Positions 17,661 through 26,353 of a stretch of 64,000 bases of DNA are shown here, piece after piece; position 1 is the stretch's first letter; every line of letters starts with the position of its first letter. The notes below the pieces were generated by a model. That model made no database searches. It was given only the letters and a program-made list of their open reading frames with translations, and had not been told where the DNA came from. The translations under genes were made by a program, and so were the position numbers. The stretch is from Onishia taeanensis. Lineage in GTDB: Bacteria > Pseudomonadota > Gammaproteobacteria > Pseudomonadales > Halomonadaceae. The stretch covers positions 372,001-436,000 of the forward strand of contig NZ_FNCI01000001.1 in NCBI RefSeq assembly GCF_900100755.1, written 5' to 3'.

Positions 17661-18749
17661 TCAGCTCAAATGGTTGTCCCAGCGTAAGTCGAGGGCGTCG
17701 AGCCGCTGCGGTTGCGAGCCATCACCCGGAACGCGGAAGATCTCTCCCTCGCCTGATGATACCCAGAAGCCGCCGTTGCCGTCGGGCAGGGCGCCGGCGG
17801 CATCAGGGAGGTGATGGCTTGCGATCAAGCGTCTTTCGTTGCGATCCAGTAGCAGCACTCGGTGGCCGCGTGGCGCGGTGATCAAGGCAAGGGGTGCATC
17901 GGGTGCCATGGCGATACTGGCAATGTAGTGGCGAAGTGTGTCGGTGAGGTCGTCCGGCAGGGCCATCTCGGCAAAGCTGCCATCAGGTTCGCGAAACGCC
18001 AGCAGTGGCTGCTGTTCCCAGGCGGGGCCCTGGAACTGATACCCCGCCAACACGCTGCCGTCAGGCGCGACATCCAGGTGGCGGCAGCTAAGCTGATGAT
18101 GGCTGGGGGCATGTCGCTCGAGGATAGCGCCGCTCAGCCGGTCCACCAGCAAGAGTGCCGGTGCCATATCATCCAGGTTGAGTTTCACGCGGCCGTAGTC
18201 AGGGTGAGTGCGGATGCCACCAAGCCCAACGGCCAGTGTCTGGCCATCCGGCATCAGGCGCAGCTCATGGGGGCCGATGCCGGCGAGGTCGATTTCGCCT
18301 TCCAGAGCGTAGTCGTTCTCGGCATTGAAGACGCGTATCACCCCCGCGCTATCCTTGATCCGGTTGGCGGTGGCATAGAGAAGCCGGCCGTCTGGAGAGT
18401 AAGCGCCGTGCCCATAGAAGTGATGGTCAGGCCCGGCGGTAATACGGGTAACCTCGCGTTGCTCGTTGCCATCCAGTACATGCGCCAACCGGCCCGGACG
18501 CCTGGAGAATAGTGCTATCTGAGGCTGCCCCGGCCGGCGACAGCCGCCGTGGCAGCGTTCCGGCACAGGGGCGCGGAAACGGTTGCCGGTGGACGGCTGA
18601 TAGCCGAGGAGCTGGTGGCCCTGGGCATCATCGATGGCGCTCCACAACCAGGCGTCCTGGTGTTCACCCTGTGCCCAGCAAAGCGCCGGTAGGCCGAGGG
18701 AGCCTAGCCCGAGCATGGCCGCTTTTAGGAACTCACGTCGCTGCCACAT
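17661..18749 (-). CDS. DUF1513 family protein with Tat signal
   Basis: A periplasmic beta-propeller-like protein of family DUF1513, encoded last in the imelysin operon. The N-terminus has a twin-arginine signal (RREFLKAAMLGLG). The family segments GHGAYSPDGRLLYATAN and GIGPHELRLMPDGQTLAVGLGGIRTHPDYGR are present; the latter contains conserved His residues. The start is placed at ATG 18749, 2 nt after the stop of the upstream gene; an ATG at 18761 would overlap it. The role is unproven; linkage with imelysins suggests iron acquisition. Confidence 0.85.
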   Translation of the reverse strand: MWQRREFLKAAMLGLGSLGLPALCWAQGEHQDAWLWSAIDDAQGHQLLGYQPSTGNRFRAPVPERCHGGCRRPGQPQIALFSRRPGRLAHVLDGNEQREVTRITAGPDHHFYGHGAYSPDGRLLYATANRIKDSAGVIRVFNAENDYALEGEIDLAGIGPHELRLMPDGQTLAVGLGGIRTHPDYGRVKLNLDDMAPALLLVDRLSGAILERHAPSHHQLSCRHLDVAPDGSVLAGYQFQGPAWEQQPLLAFREPDGSFAEMALPDDLTDTLRHYIASIAMAPDAPLALITAPRGHRVLLLDRNERRLIASHHLPDAAGALPDGNGGFWVSSGEGEIFRVPGDGSQPQRLDALDLRWDNHLS

Positions 18750-18750
18750 G

Positions 18751-19806
18751 TTAGTCACCATCGGTGGCGTTGAAGCCTCGGGTGATCCCCAGCGCGATCA
18801 GGATCTTGCTTCCTAGCCAATTCAACTGGCTAATCTGGACATAAAGCCCCTGCACCGCAGAGCGGGCTGCCGGCTCTTCCAGCGCGTTGGCGATACCTCC
18901 CTCCATGCCGTCAACTTCATCCATCGCTTCGTCGAGCGTGGCCGCGAAGTCATCGTATAGCGCTTGCTGATCTGCCTGCTGCAGCAGTAACCGTAACCCC
19001 GGCAGGTAGTCCTCTTGCAGCCCGGATAGGCTGGCGGTGATCAGGGGGATCGATTGCTGGCTGCGCCATGCCTCGGCAAGGTAAGCGTTCGGCGCTCCGC
19101 CTGTCATCCCCAGGGGCGCGGCAAGCCGCTTGGCTTCCACGAGTTCCAGGGCTTGCAGGCCGGCTTCCAGAGTGGCCCGGGTATAGCTGTCGGTTTCCCG
19201 GTAGTGATCACCGAAGGCTTGCCAGTCGTCATTTAGCTGGCGCGTCGTGGCTTCAAGATGCTGGGTAATCGCTGCTAGCAGGCCACATGCCTGGGGTTCC
19301 GTCAGGGCTTCAGGCGCGCCCAGAGCCTCATCGAAGAGCAGATATTCAATGGCCGGAAACCCCTGAATCGCGACGCTGCCATCGGCGATGGACTGCATGC
19401 TTGGGGCTGTATCAGCCTTCAGCCAGGCGGAGACCTTGTGGCCCACCAGGTTCTTGCGATCCGGCCAGAACTGCAGTTGCCATGCGCGACTTTGTTGCTC
19501 GATGGGGCCGAAGTTGACGAAGCGCACCGCCTGCCATGCCTCATAAGCATAGAGCCACTGGTTCGCCAGGGCTTCGCGTTCTTCCGCTGACGGCGACTGG
19601 CAATAGTCGCTGGCCTGCTCGGCGAGTCGCTGCGTATCGCTGGCAAGCGCAGCGTAGCCGTCACCAATGGCCTGGTACCAGATATCACGAGGGGTGGGCG
19701 GCTCATCGGTATTCGCTGCCAGTAAGGGCGTGGCCACCGTAAGGGCCAGCAGGCCGGCGAACCACTGATGGCGCATGAAGGCGGTTGAGGTGAGTTTAGG
19801 TATCAC
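18751..19806 (-). CDS. Imelysin family protein (operon copy 2)
   Basis: A secreted or membrane-anchored imelysin-like protein (351 residues). It has a hydrophobic N-terminal signal (WFAGLLALTVATPLLAANT) and two helical imelysin repeats. The GxHxxE-type core seen in imelysins is altered here to GFPAIEYLLFDEAL, so the usual His is replaced by Pro. Members bind or process iron/haem sources. The gene overlaps the DUF1111 gene upstream by 4 nt and is followed by DUF1513, so the set is co-translated. Confidence 0.86.
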   Translation of the reverse strand: MIPKLTSTAFMRHQWFAGLLALTVATPLLAANTDEPPTPRDIWYQAIGDGYAALASDTQRLAEQASDYCQSPSAEEREALANQWLYAYEAWQAVRFVNFGPIEQQSRAWQLQFWPDRKNLVGHKVSAWLKADTAPSMQSIADGSVAIQGFPAIEYLLFDEALGAPEALTEPQACGLLAAITQHLEATTRQLNDDWQAFGDHYRETDSYTRATLEAGLQALELVEAKRLAAPLGMTGGAPNAYLAEAWRSQQSIPLITASLSGLQEDYLPGLRLLLQQADQQALYDDFAATLDEAMDEVDGMEGGIANALEEPAARSAVQGLYVQISQLNWLGSKILIALGITRGFNATDGD

Positions 19807-21212
19807 AGCGACTCCAGAAAGCGAAGTAGGTCTAGGCGGTTGGACTTGGATAGGGCCCTGTAGCCAGCGGCGGCGGGCTCGGCTTCACCCCCGTGCCACA
19901 GAATCGCCTCTTCCAGCGTGCGGGCTCGGCCATCATGCAGGAAGCCAGCCTGTGGGTTGACCTGTTGGGCGAGCCCGATGCCCCACAGCGGTGGCGTGCG
20001 CCACTCCGTGCCGGTTGCCTCGAATTCCGGACGCCCATCGGCAAGCCCTTCACCCATGTCATGCAGCAGAAGGTCGCTGTAAGGCCAAATCGTCTGGTTG
20101 GCGAGCTCTGGCCGTGTGGCATGCGGGCCCGAACGCTGCCGAGGTGTATGGCAGGCGGCGCAGCCCAGTTCATTGAAGGTCTCGGCACCGGCCTTCACCT
20201 GCGGGTCGTCCATATGGCGACGCTTGGGCACGGCAAGACTGGCGGCATAGAAGGAGACGAAGTCGGCCACATCGTCGCTCACTTCCAGGCTTCCGCCGTT
20301 GGGCATCGACTCGCAATTCTGGCTTGGCCTGCAGTCGGTGTGCGGGAAAAGGCTCGATGTCAGCCCCATGTCATCGGCAAACGCACGCAGGCTCTGTTGT
20401 TCGACGGTTGGCTGTCCGGCCTTCCAGCCGAAGCGACCCAGCACCGTCTCATTGCGTTGTGCATCCCAGACCCGATTGATGCGCCCTGAGATTCCATCGC
20501 CGTCTCGGTCTTCGGGGTCGGCGCGTTCCGCGATGCGCTCGGCCGGTATGGTGTCGAGAAGCCCCAGGCCGATCATGGGCGGAGCGACACGCGGAGAAGT
20601 CAGCAGGTCGTCAGGCAGGGGGCCATAGGCCGGGTCGATGATCCGGTATTCAGGCACCTGTAGCGAGACAACCTCGCCATCATCGAGTGTGACGGCCTTC
20701 TCGGTATAGCTGACCTGCATGTCGGCCTCGGCCTTGAAGCCGCTGATGGCCGCTGTTTGCAGTTGGCCACCGTAGTAGGGAAGGGGATTGACCCCCTGGC
20801 GCTTAAGCGTTTCTGGATCGGCACCTTGCGATGGCAAGGATAGCCGCAGGAACAGGGACACGGCGCGCTCTTGCCCGCTCGGCGGATGGCCGCGGCCATC
20901 CTTGATGTGACACCCCTGACAGCTATTGGTATTGATCAGTGGGCCTAGGCCGTCACGCGCATCGGTACTGGCCGGCGCTTCCACCCAGGGGTTGCGGAAG
21001 AAGCTATTGCCGACGCTGAAATCCAGACGCTTCGTCATCGACATATTGCCCAGAGGAAGCGAATAGGCATTGTGGTCAAATTGGGCCACCGAGCCCTCAC
21101 CACCACTGTCCGGTGTCGTTTGTACCGGGTAGGCGGCCTGTGCCGGCAGTGCCATCAAGCTGATCAGGGCGCTGCCGAGCATGACAGCAGCAGAAGAGGA
21201 ATGTCGGAACAT
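19803..21212 (-). CDS. Di-haem oxidoreductase-like protein (DUF1111)
   Basis: A 469-residue exported c-type cytochrome of the DUF1111 family (di-haem peroxidase-like). It has a signal peptide of about 27 residues (AALPAQA-type cut) and two CxxCH haem sites: CQGCH at about residue 100 and CAACH at about residue 355. Family members occur between two imelysin genes in Pseudomonas and relatives. It is co-translated with the next imelysin gene. The electron partner is unknown; a ferric-substrate reductase role is plausible. Confidence 0.88.
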   Translation of the reverse strand: MFRHSSSAAVMLGSALISLMALPAQAAYPVQTTPDSGGEGSVAQFDHNAYSLPLGNMSMTKRLDFSVGNSFFRNPWVEAPASTDARDGLGPLINTNSCQGCHIKDGRGHPPSGQERAVSLFLRLSLPSQGADPETLKRQGVNPLPYYGGQLQTAAISGFKAEADMQVSYTEKAVTLDDGEVVSLQVPEYRIIDPAYGPLPDDLLTSPRVAPPMIGLGLLDTIPAERIAERADPEDRDGDGISGRINRVWDAQRNETVLGRFGWKAGQPTVEQQSLRAFADDMGLTSSLFPHTDCRPSQNCESMPNGGSLEVSDDVADFVSFYAASLAVPKRRHMDDPQVKAGAETFNELGCAACHTPRQRSGPHATRPELANQTIWPYSDLLLHDMGEGLADGRPEFEATGTEWRTPPLWGIGLAQQVNPQAGFLHDGRARTLEEAILWHGGEAEPAAAGYRALSKSNRLDLLRFLESL

Positions 21213-21300
21213 CGGAAGGCCTTGAAGTGACGAAGTTTTTTAACGGCGAAGGCCGCCACCAGCGAGGCTGGCGGCGGCCATCATTAGGGATTAGCCGTGA

Positions 21301-22587
21301 TCAGAACGAGTGGCCAGCATCGTCCGGCTGCAGGCTGGTGACCCCAAGGCTTCCCGCCGCCTTCTCGATAGAGACCGTCTGGGTGACCAGCGCCAGGATG
21401 GCCTCGTTGATCATCTCGGCGCCCTGCTCATTACCGGGAGCGATCATCATGTCGAAGGCCATTGGCGAGTCCTCTGCTTCGGCCGCCTCCTTCAGGTCTG
21501 CCAACTCGGCCATGGACGCTTCGAGCTCATGGCGAAGCGTGGCGTCAAGCTCGGGGTCCTGCTGAGCGACCAGGTCCGAGAGGGAAGGGCCCTGGGTGAT
21601 GCTGCCATCCAGGCTTTCGTAGTGGCCGAGATAGACGTTCTGCACGCCCAGGCCGTTATAGAAGTGCGAGTTGTGGGTGTTGTCGCTGAAGCAGTCGTGC
21701 TCGTCTTCGTAGGAGTTAGCCTCCAGTGCGACTTTCATGCGCTCGCCAGCAAGCTCACCCAGTGACAGCGAGCCCATGCCGAACAGGATTCGCCGCAGGC
21801 CTTCCTTGGCAGGCTCAGAAAGCAATTCCTGGCGATAGTTGTCCTGCTGATCGGGGGACCACTGCGCGACCATCCACTCTAGGTCGTCTACCAGCAGGTC
21901 AGAGGCTGCACCGAGATAGGCCCGCCTGCGATCACAGTGTCCATGGGTGCAGTCATCACCGCTCATGTAGTCGCTGGCCGGCCGCTCACCGTTGCCGCTT
22001 TCGAAACCATTGAGATCCTGACCCCAGAGCAGGAATTCCAGTGCGTGATACCCGGTCGCCACATTGGCTTCTGAACCGCCTATCTCGTTCAGGCCGGCCA
22101 GCAGTTCCGGCGTGATATCGCTGACGTCGAGCGTTTCTCCACCTACCTGAATAGACGTGTTGGCCACGATGTTGGCGGTTGCACCGCTGTTACCCAGCTC
22201 ATGCTGGTAATCGTCACTGGCGACGTAATCGATCATGCCTTCATCGAGTGGCCACGCATTGAGCTGGCCTTCCCAGTCATCGACGACCGGGTTGCCGAAG
22301 CGGAAGACCTCGCTTTGCTGATAAGGAACACGCGCTTCGATCCAGGCTTCGCGTGCTGCCATCAGGGTCTCGTCCGAGGGTGCCTCTAGAAAGGCCTCGA
22401 TGCGCTCGTCGAGCTGCTCAGCGGCTGACAGGGCATCGGCATAGGTGGCTTGGGCAACGTCGGCATAGCTGCTGACGACCGACTCTGGGGTAACCGTGTC
22501 CTGCGCAGCGAGAGCGCTCATTGGGAGCATCGCGGCGGCCAGGGCGATGGCGTTGGTCAGTGGCAGGCGAGAGGGCAGGGAAGTCAT
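21301..22587 (-). CDS. Imelysin family protein (operon copy 1)
   Basis: The first gene of the operon, a 428-residue exported imelysin (M75 family). It has a signal peptide ending in ALA and the intact GYHALEFLLWG motif (GxHxxE), presumed to bind metal. A DCTHGHCDRRRAYL segment and NGLGVQNVYLGHYES are also typical of the longer imelysins. Upstream, at 22637-22650, there is an inverted repeat (TTAAC-GTAA-GTTAA) in an AT-rich stretch that may be the operator; it does not match a classical Fur box well. Confidence 0.9.
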   Translation of the reverse strand: MTSLPSRLPLTNAIALAAAMLPMSALAAQDTVTPESVVSSYADVAQATYADALSAAEQLDERIEAFLEAPSDETLMAAREAWIEARVPYQQSEVFRFGNPVVDDWEGQLNAWPLDEGMIDYVASDDYQHELGNSGATANIVANTSIQVGGETLDVSDITPELLAGLNEIGGSEANVATGYHALEFLLWGQDLNGFESGNGERPASDYMSGDDCTHGHCDRRRAYLGAASDLLVDDLEWMVAQWSPDQQDNYRQELLSEPAKEGLRRILFGMGSLSLGELAGERMKVALEANSYEDEHDCFSDNTHNSHFYNGLGVQNVYLGHYESLDGSITQGPSLSDLVAQQDPELDATLRHELEASMAELADLKEAAEAEDSPMAFDMMIAPGNEQGAEMINEAILALVTQTVSIEKAAGSLGVTSLQPDDAGHSF

Positions 22588-23289
22588 AGGGTTCCTGTCG
22601 GGGTTGGCAGTTGGTGACGAATCGGTTTCGTTTCTTAACGTAAGTTAATGCTCAGATTTATGCAAATGGGAATTGGTCGCGCTTCTAAGTGCATTTCATC
22701 TGAGGAGCCGAATCGGCCCCCCCGCCCGGCAGGCAGCTTCATCGCGCTCCACTCGGCGCTTCGTGTTCTTGAATGGACCTCGACATGGAGGTGGGGCACT
22801 GGGCATGCACGACAGCAGACTGCAGGACTATGAAAGAGTTGGCCCTACAGCACAACTTGGGGAGCTCTGCGGTGGTGGCTCTACTGACAAAGTAATCATC
22901 ATCCTTTCCCGAACCTACTACCAAAAGCCGATTAGTTCTTGCGCCATCTAGGGTGACAGCCAGGTATGGGCCCGATAGGCTGGGTTAAGTCTCGATGGCG
23001 CAAGGATGCTGCCCAATGGTCAACCATTTCCTAGCAAGCCATGTTTCCTCTGCATTTTCTCGTGAATGTGTCCGTGGGGATCACCCATCTGCTTCTGACC
23101 CGAAGCCGACATGACGGCAAAGGCAGCAGACGCGTTTATTGGCGTTATATAGCCATGCCAACGAAAGTACACTGAAAAATCAATGGGTTGGTGTGGCATC
23201 ATAAGAATGTTGAATGCGCGCTCGTTCAAGTCAATAAACGAGCGCGCTGTCTAATACCTGTTAAGCACCTATATGGCGTAGTTATAACT
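22588..23289. other. Non-coding stretch before the FRG gene (contains element X copy 2)
   Basis: About 700 nt. The left part should hold the promoter of the imelysin operon. Around 22840-22880 a short stretch recalls the end of the Q-position gene (CCTACAGCACAACTTGGGG compared with the prophage), but this is weak. Element X copy 2 follows. At about 23214-23248 a strong hairpin (GCGCGCTCGTT / AACGAGCGCGC) precedes the FRG gene. No protein gene is supported. Confidence 0.5.
22878..23023 (+). repeat. Element X, copy 2
   Basis: The best-folded copy of element X. The outer arms CTTGCGCCATC and GATGGCGCAAG are perfect inverted repeats about 60 nt apart, enclosing GGGTGACAGCC and an inner arm GGCTG. 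The end GCAAGGATGCTGCCCAATGG is shared with copy 1. The upstream flank (TCTACTGACAAAG ... CCCGAACCTACTACC) also matches copy 3. The cargo that follows is the FRG gene and the kinase gene. Confidence 0.75.
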
Positions 23290-24069
23290 ATGAATGAAAC
23301 CGCTTTCGACTCAATTCAGGAATACTTGGAAATTGTTCGGCGTCTTCCTCATGCATGGAACCTACACCCCAGTGGTGTCTGGTTTCGTGGGGTGAAAGAG
23401 TCAGGTTACTCACTAGTTCCCGGATGTGTCTGGAAAAAAATAGATCTTGATTTAGAAGAGTCATGCGTTGGTGAATTTCTGATTTATTACCGCTCTTTTT
23501 ATTCAGAAGCGATTAAAGATCCGTTGGAGCTTTATGCGCTGATGCAGCACTATGGTTTGCCGACGAGATTGTTGGATTGGACAACCTCTCCATTGATTGC
23601 TCTCTACTTTGCTATGGAAAAAGAGTCAGAAACATCGAATGCTGTATGGGCTATGTCTCCTACCGATCTCAACAAAATTACAACTGGCTTTGAAAGCAAT
23701 ATTGTGCCAAAGACCAATCTGGATCATTGCCCAACGAAATCCTGGCTCCCTGGCATGCTGCGCGAGGGGCTCACTAGCGAAGTTCCGGCGAACCCTTTTG
23801 CTTTTAAGCACCCTCTAGTTAATCCAAGGATTTCTGCCCAGAAAGGTTGCTTCACATTTCATGGGAAGGAACTGAAAGGCATTGAAGAATATTTTGGTAG
23901 TGCAACAAGTGAATGCATTACGAAGCTCGTGCTTAAAAGTCCTTCCAAAAGAGCCGAAATCCTTGAGCAACTTTACTCGCTTGGGTTTAAGGAAGACGAT
24001 ATCTATCGCGACTTGAATGCGCTCACGAGGAGAATCGTCCGTGAACAGGCATTGCTTATCAATGCTTAA
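23290..24069 (+). CDS. FRG domain-containing protein
   Basis: A 259-residue protein with an FRG domain, named for its Phe/Trp-Arg-Gly motif. WFRGVKESGYSLVPG is near residue 31 and QHYGLPTRLLDWTTSPLIALYFA is at about residues 86-108, both diagnostic. FRG genes are frequent in mobile islands and near anti-phage systems; the activity is not established. Base use is AT-richer than the core. The start is ATG at 23290; an in-frame extension upstream lacks FRG similarity. The stop codon lies inside an attC-like site. Confidence 0.8.
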   Translation: MNETAFDSIQEYLEIVRRLPHAWNLHPSGVWFRGVKESGYSLVPGCVWKKIDLDLEESCVGEFLIYYRSFYSEAIKDPLELYALMQHYGLPTRLLDWTTSPLIALYFAMEKESETSNAVWAMSPTDLNKITTGFESNIVPKTNLDHCPTKSWLPGMLREGLTSEVPANPFAFKHPLVNPRISAQKGCFTFHGKELKGIEEYFGSATSECITKLVLKSPSKRAEILEQLYSLGFKEDDIYRDLNALTRRIVREQALLINA

Positions 24070-24141
24070 CAAGGGGCTGTTGTCGGACGCTTGCTCCGTC
24101 GCTTCACTCCTCCACAACCGCCGCAAAGCCCGGCGTTAGGT
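24064..24141 (+). repeat. attC-like recombination site after the FRG gene
   Basis: A 78-bp segment begins with GCTTAAC (fits RYYYAAC) overlapping the FRG stop codon and ends with GTTAGGT (fits GTTRRRY), 7 nt before the next start codon. Inside, GGGCT pairs with AGCCC and GTTGT with ACAAC, giving the imperfect palindrome expected of an integron attC. Only this site in the window fits well; no integron integrase is seen. Confidence 0.45.
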
Positions 24142-24148
24142 CTCTATC

Positions 24149-24667
24149 ATGCATATTCTCATTACTGGCGCGGCAGGCTCTGGAACAAGCACACTCGGTA
24201 AGGCTGTCGCCAAGGAGATGAATGCCTCTTTTTTGGAAGCTGATGACTTCTATTGGTTAGAAACCAATCCGCCGTTCACGCAGAAAAGACCTGTAGAGGA
24301 AAGGCGTAGACTAATGATGTCGAGCTTGGAAAGCTGTCCGAACGCAGTTGTCTCTGGGTCTGTGATGCAATGGGGAGAGCAGGTTGAGAATGCTTTTGAT
24401 GTGATTATCTTTCTTTATGTGGAAACCCATATCCGCTTGAAGAGGTTACGGGAAAGAGAGGTCTATCTTTTCGGCGCTGCAGATCCCGATTTCCTGGAGT
24501 GGGCAGCACAGTATGATCAAGGTGCTGTACCAGGAAGAAGTCTCGCTAGGCACCGGTCATGGCTAGAACAGCGGCCATGTCCCGTCATAAAGCTAGAGGG
24601 GGCTATGTCAGTATCTGATCAATTAGAAGCTTTAAGGTGTAAAGGGCTGACTAATCACTTCAGTTGA
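24149..24667 (+). CDS. Small P-loop kinase-like ATPase
   Basis: A 172-residue protein of the AAA/adenylate-kinase-like P-loop group. The Walker A motif is GAAGSGTST (residues 7-15), followed by an acid-rich EADDFYW substrate loop and an LKRLREREVYLFG lid-like region. Proteins of this kind are common as integron cassette genes and beside GNATs; the substrate is unknown. It starts right after the attC-like site, the layout of a gene cassette. Confidence 0.75.
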   Translation: MHILITGAAGSGTSTLGKAVAKEMNASFLEADDFYWLETNPPFTQKRPVEERRRLMMSSLESCPNAVVSGSVMQWGEQVENAFDVIIFLYVETHIRLKRLREREVYLFGAADPDFLEWAAQYDQGAVPGRSLARHRSWLEQRPCPVIKLEGAMSVSDQLEALRCKGLTNHFS

Positions 24668-24746
24668 CCGTCCATGGCGCTTCTGAGCTTCGGCGTTATC
24701 TGCTCTGGCTGAACATCTGCTCATGGCCGTGTGCTGCCGATGCTCT

Positions 24747-24975
24747 GGACAAATACAAATACCCACTCTTGGGGTGGCTTACTGTGCCGCTTGGCGAGAG
24801 TTACGCCGGGCGCCACACAACATCACGCCGCGCCGACCTCCCGGCGGGGCGTTTTGCTTTGACGCAGGCGAGACGGACGGCAAGTCGCTGGAATCATCAC
24901 CCAGAGATACCGTGTTCGGCTCTTGGGCCTGCTACCACTTCAACGGTTGGGGGCGGTGCATTTGTTTGGGGCGTG
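24747..24975 (+). repeat. Element R, copy 1
   Basis: First of three copies of a roughly 230-bp element (others 45831-46055 and 46104-46340). The order is GGACAAATA, a GTTACGCCGGGCG block, a hairpin ACGCC-GGCGT followed by TTTTGC (24826-24855), a tRNA-like unit (24863-24937), then a diverged second hairpin. It is the only copy outside the prophage and lies 157 nt from tRNA-Gly. No gene is seen in the remaining bases of 24668-25131. Confidence 0.7.
24863..24937 (+). ncRNA. Degenerate initiator-tRNA-like sequence in element R1
   Basis: Seventy-five nt fold as a cloverleaf. Acceptor GCAGGC pairs perfectly with GCCTGC, preceded by an unpaired C1 opposite T72, then A73 and CCA, the pattern of initiator tRNA. 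The D-stem is GAC/GTC with a GG in the loop, and the anticodon loop ATCATCA places CAT at 34-36. The T-arm CCGTG-TTCGGCT-CTTGG is nearly intact. The anticodon stem has one mismatch, so it may not be functional. Confidence 0.5.
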
Positions 24976-25131
24976 GGAGGTGGATGTCACGTCATGACCA
25001 AACCTTGCCAAGCCATACACAGCATTCGTCACTGCGCTTGATGATGATCAGGCAGTGAGATAGATGATGTTCAGGAAAAACAGATGGTTACGAGGAGGGC
25101 AGGGCAAGCCGGACAGGATGATGCGGACTTT

Positions 25132-25205
25132 TGGAGCGGGTGAAGGGAATCGAACCCTCGTCTTAAGCTTGGGAAGCTTCTGCTCTACCATTGAGCTACA
25201 CCCGC
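25132..25205 (-). tRNA. tRNA-Gly (anticodon CCC)
   Basis: A complete 74-nt tRNA gene with encoded CCA. The acceptor GCGGGTG pairs with CACCCGC, the D-arm is GCTC-AATGGTA-GAGC, the anticodon loop TTCCCAA reads CCC and the T-loop is TTCGATT. The prophage integrase gene lies 137 nt beyond the 5' end, so this is the probable attachment locus. Confidence 0.95.
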
Positions 25206-25252
25206 GAGCCGATTTGTATAGTAAACTCAATCCCTTGTGCGTTGCAAGCCGC

Positions 25253-25338
25253 AAAAAACTGTCTAATTTTTTTAGCCATTTTCCCCGTTTAAGTGCTTGT
25301 TTTGCGGTTTTCCGGGTAGTTTCCGTTAGACAGTTTTT
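25253..25338. repeat. Inverted repeats between tRNA-Gly and integrase (probable attL arm sites)
   Basis: A 13-bp inverted repeat, AAAAACTGTCTAA (25254-25266) and TTAGACAGTTTTT (25326-25338), flanks an AT-rich interval. A second pair, CCGCAAAA (25249-25256) and TTTTGCGG (25300-25307), overlaps it. Such repeats next to a tyrosine integrase gene are expected for integrase arm or core sites. The exact core needs the right end of the prophage. Confidence 0.5.
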
Positions 25339-25342
25339 GGGA

Positions 25343-26353
25343 TCATTTCACAGGCCGTATGGCGCGTTTTTTGCGGCGGTAGTGCTGGCGCGTTGTGCTC
25401 GGGCTGGTGTGGTCGAGAAGCTCTTGTGCGCGGCGTTCATCTTCTGCATCTGAGCCAACCTTTGCTCGCAGGTCGTGCCGGGTGAAACCTTCCTCGAGGT
25501 CAGACAACTCGATGGCGCGCGTCATGCTTCGGCGCCAGCTCTTGTCCCATGGTTTGCTCTCGCCGCGCTCGTTGACGTAGCACTCGCCCTTGCTGTTTGG
25601 CAGCAGATAGAGCGACCGAGTCGGCTTGCAAGCGCGTGCTTCCTCGATGGCAGCTTGCAGGGCGTCGGTCATTTCGAAAACAACCGGCCGCTTGTTCTTT
25701 GTAACGTCGACCATCAGCGTGGTCTCGCTGACGTGCGCTTCCATGATGCGCAGGCAATCTGACTTGCGAATGCCGGTGAGCATGACGATGGCGGCGAACG
25801 CTCGCTGCTGGCGCGTTGCAACGGTTTGCCAGGCGGCAAGCTCCCAGTCTTCGACGTAACGATCGCGCGCTTTGGCCAGACCATCGCGCTTCCCGAAATA
25901 CTTCACTGTGCCCTTTAGCGGGTTGCGCTCTATCACACCCCAGCGCACCGCAGCGTTCATCACCTGGTTGATCACCTTTAGATCGGTGTTCGCCACCTGC
26001 ATGCCTTTCTTTTTCGTCAGTGCATCCATGTAACGGTACATCAGCTTGGGGGAGATGCTGCCGGCAGGGTTGTGACCAAGGCCTTTACGCAGCCGGCGCA
26101 GTGCGACCTTATAGCCATTCTGGGTGCTGATCCCTCTTGTGGGGAGCACCTCGGTTTCGTAGCGATCGATCAAGCTTGCGAGCTTCTCGGTCAGCTGTAG
26201 ATCCTGAATTTCGGCGAATGCCCGCAGTGCCTCGCTGTAGGTTTTGCCCAGCCGGTACCAGGTCTTGCCATCGAACATCTCTCGTTCGTGCAAGCGAGGC
26301 AGGTAATAGTAGGCCCCGTGCTTGTACTGCCAACGCTTCGGCATGTCCTTCAT
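25343..26353 (-). CDS. Prophage tyrosine integrase
   Basis: A 336-residue site-specific recombinase that catalyses prophage integration and excision. An N-terminal arm-binding region with a SAM-like core-binding domain (about 60-155) precedes the catalytic domain. The catalytic residues are R196 (TGIRKSD), K219 or K221, H293 and R296 (HDLR), H315 (LLDH) and Y325 (TRQHYRR). The start overlaps the stop of the DUF4224 gene (ATGA), so they are co-translated. It ends 137 nt from tRNA-Gly, with inverted repeats between. Confidence 0.93.
   Translation of the reverse strand: MKDMPKRWQYKHGAYYYLPRLHEREMFDGKTWYRLGKTYSEALRAFAEIQDLQLTEKLASLIDRYETEVLPTRGISTQNGYKVALRRLRKGLGHNPAGSISPKLMYRYMDALTKKKGMQVANTDLKVINQVMNAAVRWGVIERNPLKGTVKYFGKRDGLAKARDRYVEDWELAAWQTVATRQQRAFAAIVMLTGIRKSDCLRIMEAHVSETTLMVDVTKNKRPVVFEMTDALQAAIEEARACKPTRSLYLLPNSKGECYVNERGESKPWDKSWRRSMTRAIELSDLEEGFTRHDLRAKVGSDAEDERRAQELLDHTSPSTTRQHYRRKKRAIRPVK

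Noticed and set aside
22637-22680. Fur box upstream of the imelysin operon
   Set aside because: Expected from the operon type, but no good 19-bp match was found; only a TTAAC/GTTAA repeat is present.
23250-23289. attC end (GTTAAGC) before the FRG gene
   Set aside because: A consensus-like end is present but no matching RYYYAAC partner or palindrome lies upstream.
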